The notes under the pieces are model-generated. The model saw only the letters and a list, made by a program, of their open reading frames with translations. It was not told where the DNA came from and did no database searches. Position numbers and translations under genes: made by a program. A stretch of 10,094 nt of DNA from Propionibacteriaceae bacterium. Lineage in GTDB: Bacteria; Actinomycetota; Actinomycetes; Propionibacteriales; Propionibacteriaceae. Within the stretch, counting starts at the first letter, position 1. Every line of letters begins with the position of its first letter. Of the stretch, positions 1 through 6,276 are shown one piece after another. The stretch covers positions 1 to 10,094 of the forward strand of contig JAIRXX010000299.1 in assembly GCA_031268065.1 (NCBI GenBank), written 5' to 3'.

Positions 1-1379
1 ATCCCAGTGGCCCGCAATGCGCAGAAGCCGCCTTGGCACGGCCCCATCCCGAGCCGGAGTTGGCGGCGCAGATCGTCAAAGGACGCCCTCGGATTCGCGG
101 CGAGCACCTGGGTGAACAGAGTCTTCGTGACGAATTCGCACTCGCAAACCAATTGGCCGCCGGGATGCGCCTCCCGTTCAGCGAAGCGGTCGCCCACTTT
201 GTGGTTTGCCTTGCCCCGCGCGTCGGGGACCGGCTCTTGGGCGGTGCGGCAGGCCCGCGCCTGTCCGAGTTGTTCGCACATCAGATCGACGGCGTTCTCA
301 GCCATCAACCGGTAGGTGGTCAATTTGCCGCCGACGATGGTGAGTAATCCGCTCAGCGAATCGCGGCTGTAGTGGTCGATGATCGCCATCCCCCGGCTCA
401 TATGCCTGGTGTCGGAGGCGGAAACCCGGTTGTCTTTCACCAACGGGCGGGCGCCGGCCCAGGCGTGCAGGGCGCGGGACGAGCGGAAGCCGGGCAGCAA
501 AACCTCCCCGGCGTCCAACATCTGCTGCACCTCCGCGCCGGGAATCTCCAACCGGTCGGGGTCCTCGGCTGCCACATCGGTGGTGCCCACGATGCAGACG
601 GTGTGGGCTGGGACGATGATGTCGCCGTCGCCGGGATAGCTGCACCTGTTGACGACGCGATTCACCAGCCGGTGCGCCATAGCGATCATGATCCCCCGTC
701 CGGGGACAACCTCGACGTCGTGGCAGCCAGCCAGCGCGGCGATCCGGCCCGCCCACGCGCCAGCGGAGTTGAGCACGAATCCGCATTCGATTTCGACCTC
801 TTCGCCAGTCTTGCCATCCACGCAACGCACGCCGGTGATTTGCCCGCCAGCTTGCTCGATGCCAACCGCCCGGTGGTAGGTGAGCACCTTCGCGCCGTAT
901 TCCTGCGCCGACCGGGCCGCGCCCCAGACCAGCGCCCAACCGTCCACCGCGCCATCATCAACCTGCACTGCGCGGGTGATGCCGGGATTCAGCCTTGGCT
1001 CCAGACGCAGGCACTCGGCAACGCTGACCTCTTCGGCGCGGACGCCGCTGGCCCGCGCACCCGCCAAGAATTGGTCAACATACCCCGGATCGTCTTCAGG
1101 CGTGCTGACGAAAAGCCCGCCGGTGCGTTCGACGGCGTTGGAGTGAATCCGGGAGACCACAGCGTTCTCGACGGCGCATTCATGGGCCGAAACCGGGTCC
1201 GACACCACATAGCGCCCCCCCGAGTGCAACAACCCGTGGAAACGGCTGGTGGTGCCCTGGCCAAGATCGGCGCGTTCCACCAGAATCGCGGAGAATCCGC
1301 GCATCGCCACATCGCGCAGAACGCCGACCCCAGTGGCGCCACCGCCGATCACCACCACCTGAGCTTGCAGCTTGCGCAC
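1..1379 (-). CDS. glpA: Glycerol-3-phosphate dehydrogenase subunit A (partial, 3' end outside window)
   Basis: FAD-dependent oxidation of sn-glycerol 3-phosphate to dihydroxyacetone phosphate, normally as part of a membrane-associated GlpABC complex feeding electrons to quinone. About 459 residues are visible. An N-terminal dinucleotide-binding motif VVVIGGGATG lies near residues 8-17, followed by GTTSRFHGLLHSGGRY (about 42-57), typical of G3P dehydrogenases. Near the left edge is a BFD-like [2Fe-2S]-type cysteine set: CEC at about 412-414 and GPCQGGFC at about 446-453. That C-terminal domain separates GlpA from aerobic GlpD. E. coli GlpA is about 540 residues, so roughly 80 are missing off the edge; glpB/glpC may follow there. 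I chose the GTG at 1377-1379 because GAGGAAGG (1387-1394) sits 7 nt upstream; a GTG directly before it is also possible, and an in-frame TAG lies a short way further upstream. Confidence 0.93.
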   Translation of the reverse strand, partial: MRKLQAQVVVIGGGATGVGVLRDVAMRGFSAILVERADLGQGTTSRFHGLLHSGGRYVVSDPVSAHECAVENAVVSRIHSNAVERTGGLFVSTPEDDPGYVDQFLAGARASGVRAEEVSVAECLRLEPRLNPGITRAVQVDDGAVDGWALVWGAARSAQEYGAKVLTYHRAVGIEQAGGQITGVRCVDGKTGEEVEIECGFVLNSAGAWAGRIAALAGCHDVEVVPGRGIMIAMAHRLVNRVVNRCSYPGDGDIIVPAHTVCIVGTTDVAAEDPDRLEIPGAEVQQMLDAGEVLLPGFRSSRALHAWAGARPLVKDNRVSASDTRHMSRGMAIIDHYSRDSLSGLLTIVGGKLTTYRLMAENAVDLMCEQLGQARACRTAQEPVPDARGKANHKVGDRFAEREAHPGGQLVCECEFVTKTLFTQVLAANPRASFDDLRRQLRLGMGPCQGGFCALRATG

Positions 1380-1516
1380 CACACCCCCTTCCTCATTGAC
1401 CTACCTCAGCCTATGTGACCGACCCGCGCAATGGGATACGCCGCCGCAGAATTTCAGCAGACGTGCATCCACCGAAACCCCTGTCTGCACAACTGCTGCC
1501 AAGAAGCCGCGAACCC
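1380..1516 (-). promoter_or_regulatory. glpA upstream region with inverted repeats
   Basis: Non-coding stretch between the relic of a SorC gene and glpA. It must hold the glpA promoter if glpA is not read through from the toxin operon. It contains nested inverted repeats: CAGCAG (1455-1460) with CTGCTG (1494-1499), and GCAGAC (1457-1462) with GTCTGC (1483-1488). These could be a regulator-binding site (a SorC-family protein is the obvious local candidate) or an RNA hairpin. No convincing -35/-10 pair could be picked by eye. A strong Shine-Dalgarno, GAGGAAGG, is at 1387-1394. Confidence 0.4.
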
Positions 1517-1579
1517 CGCCCCCGCCAAGCTCCAGCTAAAGCCCGGCGCGGTCGGCTACGGCGCGGGCGGTGCTCTCAT
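1517..1579. repeat. 63-bp direct repeat, left copy (SorC gene 3' end; candidate attachment site)
   Basis: Matches 9074-9136 in the same orientation at a constant offset of 7557 bp, with mismatches only at 1531, 1557 and 1578 (60/63 by hand alignment). Identity stops sharply at both ends. The right copy is the end of an intact SorC-family gene plus 19 bp after its stop; this left copy has no gene body. Inside it GGCGCGG occurs twice in direct orientation (1545-1551 and 1560-1566). Direct duplication of a gene 3' end around a foreign segment is what tyrosine-recombinase integration produces, but a relic of a former paralogue is an alternative. Confidence 0.85.
1536..1579 (-). pseudogene. Relic of SorC-family regulator C-terminus
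   Basis: Read on the minus strand this encodes ESTARAVADRAGL followed by TAG, identical to the last 13 residues of the intact regulator that ends at 9093. One of the nucleotide differences (1557) is a synonymous GTA/GTG change, one (1531) lies after the stop, and the last (1578) is at the edge. Upstream of the relic the sequence switches abruptly to the phosphoribosyltransferase gene, so no more of the regulator remains. It is 156 bp upstream of glpA on the same strand, suggesting that a SorC gene once stood, or after excision would stand, directly before glpA. Confidence 0.7.
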
Positions 1580-2421
1580 ACCGCGACTTGCACCCAGGGT
1601 GAACGAGCTGGGTTAAAGACAGTATTCAGGCCTCCATGCTTGATGAACTCATTCGACGGTTTCCACGTTGGGTTCAGAATCCTGCCAAGCACCATTGCGG
1701 AAACTCTGGTTGCACCAGCTGACTTAATTGCCGCTGCCGCACTCAGAACGCTGCCCCCAGAAGCCCATGAATCCTCAACCAAGACAACGTGAGAATCCCG
1801 TGCGGACTCGACAGCGGAATATGCGTTCAGGTCGAAGTCTCTTGGAGCTTCGGCGTTGTTTTGGGTCAGGACGACTTCAGCGTGAGACTTGCCAATGACG
1901 GCATCGACAATTCGGTGCAGTGGGTGCTCCCCCTTACGGCCAGACCTGCGTGAGGGAATCGTGGCCCACTTCCACTCAGGATGCGGCGATCCCGGATACA
2001 AGGTGTCCGGCCCCCATCGTTGGAGCAGCCATATTGCCCACCCGGCTACGGCCATCCATTCACCATGATCAGGCTGGTCATTCTTATACCCCTTGAGAAC
2101 CCGGTACGCCTGGCGTCCCTCTTGTCGGTTTTCCGTAGGCAGAGCAAATGTGCCACCAGTTGCGAGTCCTGCCTCCAAATACCCTTCAACCGCATAAGTC
2201 AAAATAGCCAGATCGTCCAACGGAAACGGCTTTCCGGCACTTTGAACCAGAAAAATTGCCTGATTGCAGCCACGGCAGTATGCGAACCCATCACCCACCG
2301 GAGCGCCGCACACTCCGCAGGTGCCGGGTCGAGCACCCAGTTTTTCAAGCCCGTGCCCCACACGGCGGAGATACGATCCGAACTCCCGTGCGAAGGCACC
2401 GTCAGAGATTGATTGGGTCAC
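1576..2421 (-). CDS. Zinc-ribbon phosphoribosyltransferase-like protein (ComF-like; ShosT-type toxin candidate)
   Basis: 281 residues. An N-terminal four-cysteine zinc ribbon (Cys35, Cys38, Cys49, Cys52, pattern CGVC...CRGC) is followed by VLKGYKN (about 108-114), as in ComF proteins, and a PRPP-binding loop near 212-224 (VVLVEDSWASGGS) in a type I phosphoribosyltransferase fold. The acidic pair is E216-D217 rather than the usual DD or ED followed by TGxT; here the loop is SWASGGS. The GTG start (2419-2421) overlaps the stop of the upstream DprA-like gene by 4 nt (GTGA), implying translational coupling. ComF alone belongs to competence, but tight pairing with a DprA-like protein is characteristic of the ShosTA toxin-antitoxin/antiphage family, in which the phosphoribosyltransferase is the toxin. 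The TGA stop lies in the edge of the 63-bp repeat. Family call is firm; toxin function is inference. Confidence 0.8.
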   Translation of the reverse strand: MTQSISDGAFAREFGSYLRRVGHGLEKLGARPGTCGVCGAPVGDGFAYCRGCNQAIFLVQSAGKPFPLDDLAILTYAVEGYLEAGLATGGTFALPTENRQEGRQAYRVLKGYKNDQPDHGEWMAVAGWAIWLLQRWGPDTLYPGSPHPEWKWATIPSRRSGRKGEHPLHRIVDAVIGKSHAEVVLTQNNAEAPRDFDLNAYSAVESARDSHVVLVEDSWASGGSVLSAAAAIKSAGATRVSAMVLGRILNPTWKPSNEFIKHGGLNTVFNPARSPWVQVAV

Positions 2422-3353
2422 ACAGGCATCAACCCCAGCTTCGACAAGAGATTGCCTTCGCTATCTTCCAAGATTTGGTCAACGGCCTTCGCAAGATCCC
2501 GGCGAGAAGCAGCTACATAGACCCAAGGATCACCAGCCATGTCTTTCCCCCAAGAAGTATCCGCTACAACCTTGTGGGACAGAATCACTGGCCTGCCATG
2601 ATGAGCCGCTTGCCTCGCTTGGATGCGACTACCAGACTGCTCTCCGGCTTCAACCACGATAGTGGCCATGCCGTAGCCCGACATTGTGGCGTTGCGCACC
2701 GGGAAAGTCTTCTTAGTTGGTGGTTGGTCCGGGTAGAACTGCGAAAGGACAAGCCCCTTGGCTGCAATCTCATCCTGGAGCGCGTGGTTTGCGGCAGGGA
2801 AGTACTTTGTAATTCCAGTGCCAATGACGGCCACTGTCCGCGCTCCCAAGTCTAAAGCCCGCTTGTGGGCCGCTGTGTCGATGCCTTCAGCCAAGCCAGC
2901 GATGACAGTTAGCCCGCGCTCAATCAAGAGCTCAGCGGCGGCTCGCGCCATAGCCTCACCCTCCTGCGAGCACTTCCGGGATCCAACGACGCTCATTCCG
3001 GCGTCACCTCTTACCACGGCCCCTCGGGTGAACAGAATGGGAGGACAGTCAAAAACCCCCGCCAGGCGTGCGGGATAACTGTTAGACAGCACGGTAATCA
3101 GATTGAGGCCTTGCGCATCCCACTCGGACAGTTCCGCTTCAGCTTGCGCGACGGCACGATCAAGATTCGGGTCGGGAAACAGCAGACCCTGAGATTCACG
3201 GGTCTTAGCGAGGACATCCACAGCGGACCCAGCCAAGCGGACATCCCCAGCAATGTCGCCCCAGTTCACTCCGCGAGGAGCCATCCGAAGCAGTGCCAGC
3301 AGAGCAACCGTTTCCGCATGGCCCTCAGATCGGCTCAATGCGCCGTTTGTCAT
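2418..3353 (-). CDS. DprA/Smf-like Rossmann-fold protein (ShosA-type antitoxin candidate)
   Basis: 311 residues. DprA core features in order: YPARL (about 94-98), SVVGSRKCS (121-129), GLAEGIDTAAHKRAL (153-167), GTGITKYFP (178-186), FPVRNATMSG (217-226, compare FPxRN in DprA) and VVEAGEQSGSRIQARQA (233-249). True DprA binds single-stranded DNA and loads RecA in natural transformation; here the gene forms an operon with a phosphoribosyltransferase instead of topA or rnhB-type neighbours. That is the ShosTA arrangement, in which the DprA-like protein neutralises the toxin. The start ATG (3351-3353) was chosen because GGAGG (3362-3366) lies 8 nt upstream; the frame is open further up to an ATG at 3452, but that part has no DprA similarity. 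An ordinary housekeeping DprA paired with ComF is the alternative; the island setting argues against it. Confidence 0.82.
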   Translation of the reverse strand: MTNGALSRSEGHAETVALLALLRMAPRGVNWGDIAGDVRLAGSAVDVLAKTRESQGLLFPDPNLDRAVAQAEAELSEWDAQGLNLITVLSNSYPARLAGVFDCPPILFTRGAVVRGDAGMSVVGSRKCSQEGEAMARAAAELLIERGLTVIAGLAEGIDTAAHKRALDLGARTVAVIGTGITKYFPAANHALQDEIAAKGLVLSQFYPDQPPTKKTFPVRNATMSGYGMATIVVEAGEQSGSRIQARQAAHHGRPVILSHKVVADTSWGKDMAGDPWVYVAASRRDLAKAVDQILEDSEGNLLSKLGLMPV

Positions 3354-3667
3354 AGCACCTTCCTCCATATAGCCATCATGCCAGCCAGCACAGACAATTT
3401 TCATGAAGCAGAAGCAGCGGTTCCGCCAGATGGGCTGCCCAACCTCGCCCACCCGCTAATTGTGTCACGGTCGCCCTGCTTTGCAGGCCGACATCGACGA
3501 TGAGTGTCCAGCACGGCATCCACCAAAACTTCCAGGGTTGAGCGGCGCTTGGCAACACCGGCTAGCGGACCAAGACAGCACCAGGGCAAAAGTCTGGCGT
3601 TTTGATCAGTTGCGGCGAATCTGAATTCTCTGCAACGGTATCTGCAAATTTAGCTATGCTTTCTAAC
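3354..3667. promoter_or_regulatory. Divergent intergenic region between the DprA-like gene and the LacI-family gene
   Basis: About 310 bp with no convincing gene. It should contain the promoter of the minus-strand ShosTA-like operon and that of the plus-strand regulator. For the minus strand a TTGTCT (3397 down to 3392) with an AT-rich CTATAT close to the Shine-Dalgarno is the only candidate and the spacing is poor. Plus-strand signals cluster at 3630-3660 and are listed separately. Short open frames on the minus strand (3376-3589) show no recognisable similarity and no ribosome-binding site. Confidence 0.45.
3632..3667 (+). promoter_or_regulatory. Candidate promoter and operator of the LacI-family gene
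   Basis: TATGCT at 3655-3660 has the form of a -10 box and would put the transcription start at about 3667-3668, exactly at the GTG codon 3668, so the mRNA may be leaderless. The sequence GCAA-N4-ATCTGCAAA at 3632-3648 covers the -35 area and closely resembles two motifs before the lyase operon (4725-4740 and, inverted, 4743-4758). This suggests autoregulation by the LacI-family protein. No good -35 hexamer is seen. By-eye assignment only. Confidence 0.4.
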
Positions 3668-4687
3668 GTGGTGCTTCTTAGTCACATCGCCAAAGCTGCA
3701 GGGGTATCCGTATCCACTGCCTCACGGGCACTCGCCGGCCGTGAATATGTCGCCGCAGAGACCCGCGACATTGTTAAGCGCGCCGCCGCCGAGTTGGGCT
3801 ACGAACCCAACCTGTTGGCCCGCGGATTGCGCCGTTCCCGTTTCAACTTGATCGGGATGCTGCTGCCCGACACGCGCAGCAGTTCTTTCTCGTCTGAGGC
3901 GTCCCAACTTCTTCACCGGCAACTCAGAAACTACGGGTACAGCCTCCTGTCTGGCGCTTACCACCACAACCGGGAGATAGAGCGGAGCTATCTGGAAACG
4001 ATCCCCAAGATCGGTCTCGCTGGACTCTTCCACAAGCCTTTGGGTTCGGCCAGCGCCGAGCAGGTGGCCACCGGCAAGAACCCCATGCCAGTCGTGGAAT
4101 TTCTTCGCGCATCCGGCTCGACGAAACTTGACGGGGTTGTCCACGACGACGCCCAGGGATCGGTTGCCGTCGTCGAACACCTGACCGGCATAGGTCACCG
4201 CCGAATCGGTTTGATCGCCGGGCCGAAACGCTTGGGGTCAACCGTGCAGCGGGTGACAGGCTTCCTCCGCGCCCTGGACTTCGCCTGCATAGACCGGGAC
4301 TCCTGCGTCATCCGCAACTCTGAACACACCGTCGAGGGCGGCGGTCGGGCCTTTGCCTACCTGATGGCCCAAACACCCCGCCCCACGGCGATCTACGCCT
4401 CTGGCGCCCAACTGGCGCTCGGAGCTGCGCTAGCCGCCGATGAGGCGGGGGTGTCCATACCGCAAGAGTTATCCCTGGTCGGCCTTGGCACCCCGTCGTG
4501 GACCCGGCTGATGAAGCCGCGCCTGACCACCTACGCTTTGCCGGTCCAAGAGATCGCCATGACCGCCGCCCTCCTCATGGTGTCGCGCATCGAGAATGAC
4601 AACGAAGACGATGCGCCAGAACCAGTCCAGATCACGATTTCAGGGCGGCTGAAGATCCAAGATTCCACAGCGCCGCCAGCGGTCTGA
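3668..4687 (+). CDS. LacI/GalR-family transcriptional regulator
   Basis: About 339 residues, the usual LacI-family length. The N-terminal helix-turn-helix reads LSHIAKAAGVSVSTASRAL (about residues 4-22), followed by the hinge region LLARGLRRSRF and a periplasmic-binding-protein-like effector domain. That domain contains VHDDAQGSVAVVEHL and GHRRIGLIAG, typical of the family, and ends with EP and ISGRLKIQDS. The frame is open upstream to 3602, but family members begin only a few residues before the HTH. GTG 3668 (or 3671) fits best; ATG 3656 is possible. None has a Shine-Dalgarno, and a -10-like box just upstream suggests leaderless translation. It lies 192 bp before the lyase gene on the same strand, so it is the likely local repressor or activator of that operon. 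Effector unknown, presumably the transported substrate or a catabolite. Confidence 0.9.
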   Translation: MVLLSHIAKAAGVSVSTASRALAGREYVAAETRDIVKRAAAELGYEPNLLARGLRRSRFNLIGMLLPDTRSSSFSSEASQLLHRQLRNYGYSLLSGAYHHNREIERSYLETIPKIGLAGLFHKPLGSASAEQVATGKNPMPVVEFLRASGSTKLDGVVHDDAQGSVAVVEHLTGIGHRRIGLIAGPKRLGSTVQRVTGFLRALDFACIDRDSCVIRNSEHTVEGGGRAFAYLMAQTPRPTAIYASGAQLALGAALAADEAGVSIPQELSLVGLGTPSWTRLMKPRLTTYALPVQEIAMTAALLMVSRIENDNEDDAPEPVQITISGRLKIQDSTAPPAV

Positions 4688-4722
4688 CTGCGGCGCGATG
4701 ACCTAAAATTCGAGCGTTTCCC

Positions 4723-4790
4723 CTGCAAACGATCTCTGAGGTTTTGCAGATGATTTGCGGTTGACGCTGCTTTCCCGGGCTAACAAGAAT
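4723..4790 (+). promoter_or_regulatory. Candidate operator and promoter of the lyase-enolase-symporter operon
   Basis: CTGCAAA (4723-4729) and TTTGCAG (4743-4749) form a perfect 7-bp inverted repeat with a 13-bp spacer. Each arm belongs to a longer GCAA-N3-ATCT motif (4725-4740 forward, 4743-4758 reverse), also present before the LacI-family gene. Directly after it TTGACG (4761-4766) is a good -35, with AAGAAT at 4785-4790 as a weak -10 at 18-bp spacing. A LacI-family protein bound here would abut the -35 box. The untranslated leader to 4880 would be about 80 nt. Confidence 0.5.
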
Positions 4791-4879
4791 GATGAGCGGT
4801 CGACAGCCTTCGACCTGTTGAAGCGGGCCAGTTATAGCTCCGTTTCACGATTGCAACAGTCATGAAAGGGCAGCCGGGA

Positions 4880-6253
4880 ATGCCACTTGACATCATCACT
4901 TCGACCGCAGGCAGGGTGCCCGATCCCGGCATCCGCGCCCTGTATACCACCCAGGCCCGGTGGCAGGGATGGCTCGACGTCGAGGCGGCCCTCGCCGAAG
5001 CCCAGGCCCGCGTCGGCCTCATCCCCCAATCCGCAGCTGAGCGCATCCGCGCGGTAGCCCACCTCGACCAACTCGACCCAGCCCGGATTGAGGAAGCCAA
5101 CCAACGCACCGCCCACACCATCGTGCCGCTGATTTGGGAATTGGCCCGAGTCGCCGGCCCCGACGCCGGTGGCTGGGTGCATTGGGGCGCCACCACCCAG
5201 AACATCCTCCACAACGGCGATGTCCTCACGCTGCGCGAGATTCACCGGCGCTTCACCGGGATACTCCTAAAGACTCTGGAACGGCTTGCAGAGGTGACTT
5301 CGGAGACAGCAGGCCTAGCCATCGCCGGTCGCACCCACGGCCAACACGCCGTTCCCGTCACCTTTGGCTTCAAGACAGCCGCATGGATCGATTCCCTGAT
5401 CAGACATGTCGAACGCTTGGACGCCGCAGCCAGCCGCGCCTGCACCGTCGTGCTCGGCGGGGCTGCTGGCACATTCGCCGCCATGGGGCCTCTCGGTCCA
5501 AAAGTGCAGGCAGAGTTGGCGGACATCCTCGGCCTTGGCCAAGCCACCCATCCCGGACGGACTGTGGTTGACTCTCTGGCCGAGTACGTGGCGGCCCTCG
5601 GATTGCTGGCCGCCACCACCGAGCAGATCGGCAGAGAAATCTACTCCTTGATGCGAACCGAATACGGCGAGGTCGAGGAACCCATGCCACCCGGAACGGT
5701 GGGCAGTTCGACCATGCCGCAGAAACGCAACCCGCACATCTGCCAGGACATCATCGCCCGATCAGCCAGCGTGCGCGGAGCCGTGCCGCTGGCTATGGAA
5801 GCCATGATCGTCGAGCACGAGGCTGACCGGTCCCGCCACCTCCTCATGCAAGAGGAACTGAGCACCGCGTGCATCGCAATGGGCGACGTCCTCGTCCGAG
5901 TCGAACATGTAATCGAAGACATGACCTACGACCCAGACCGGATGGGGCGAAACCTCAATCTGAGCGGGGGTCTCATCATGGCTGAAGCAGTCATGATGCG
6001 TCTGGGCGAAACCCTCGGTCGCCAACAAGCCCACGATCTCGTCTTCGACGCTGCCCAAAGTGCCGCCGACGGACAGGGAACATTCGCTGAACTTCTGATG
6101 GTTAACGCCGACATCAGATCCCGCCTCAGCGAGGATGCCATCGCTGGCCTATTAGATCCCGCCTCTTACCTCGGCGAAGCGCCAATGATCGCCCGTGGCA
6201 CAGCCGCCAGGGCCTGGGCCTTCGTCGCCACCGAGCGCCAAAAAACTCCGTAA
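4880..6253 (+). CDS. Fumarase/aspartase-superfamily lyase (adenylosuccinate lyase / 3-carboxymuconate cycloisomerase-like)
   Basis: 457 residues from the ATG at 4880, which has AAAGGG about 9 nt upstream; the in-frame ATG at 4862 has none. The three conserved regions of the superfamily are present: HWGATTQNI (101-109), GRTHGQHAVP (150-159, with the THxQ histidine) and the signature GSSTMPQKRNP (275-285), whose serine acts as the catalytic base. These enzymes act as homotetramers and catalyse anti beta-elimination, usually releasing fumarate. The sequence most resembles the PurB/PcaB branch, but position 108 is Asn where GATSxD is commoner. Biosynthetic PurB is unlikely given the operon with an enolase-family enzyme and a transporter and the LacI regulator upstream; a catabolic C-N or C-O lyase, or a cycloisomerase, is more likely. 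Substrate cannot be named. Confidence 0.85.
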   Translation: MPLDIITSTAGRVPDPGIRALYTTQARWQGWLDVEAALAEAQARVGLIPQSAAERIRAVAHLDQLDPARIEEANQRTAHTIVPLIWELARVAGPDAGGWVHWGATTQNILHNGDVLTLREIHRRFTGILLKTLERLAEVTSETAGLAIAGRTHGQHAVPVTFGFKTAAWIDSLIRHVERLDAAASRACTVVLGGAAGTFAAMGPLGPKVQAELADILGLGQATHPGRTVVDSLAEYVAALGLLAATTEQIGREIYSLMRTEYGEVEEPMPPGTVGSSTMPQKRNPHICQDIIARSASVRGAVPLAMEAMIVEHEADRSRHLLMQEELSTACIAMGDVLVRVEHVIEDMTYDPDRMGRNLNLSGGLIMAEAVMMRLGETLGRQQAHDLVFDAAQSAADGQGTFAELLMVNADIRSRLSEDAIAGLLDPASYLGEAPMIARGTAARAWAFVATERQKTP

Positions 6254-6276
6254 ACCCCAACTGAAAGCGAGCACGC

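Noticed and set aside
372..1418. Long plus-strand open frame of about 348 codons opposite glpA
   Set aside because: It is antisense to a clear GlpA with conserved FAD and cysteine motifs; its translation shows no family features and such frames are common opposite GC-rich genes.
1517..1579. The 63-bp repeat as a transposon target-site duplication
   Set aside because: Target-site duplications are normally only about 2-14 bp and no terminal inverted repeats or transposase are present.
3354..3452. N-terminal extension of the DprA-like gene to an ATG at 3452
   Set aside because: The extra 33 residues lack similarity to DprA, and the strong GGAGG at 3362-3366 fits the ATG at 3351-3353.
3376..3589. 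Two short minus-strand open frames in the divergent intergenic region
   Set aside because: No ribosome-binding site, no recognisable similarity, and mutually overlapping; no support as genes.
4862..4879. Upstream ATG at 4862 as start of the lyase
   Set aside because: No Shine-Dalgarno precedes it, whereas AAAGGG lies at good distance from the ATG at 4880; only six residues differ.
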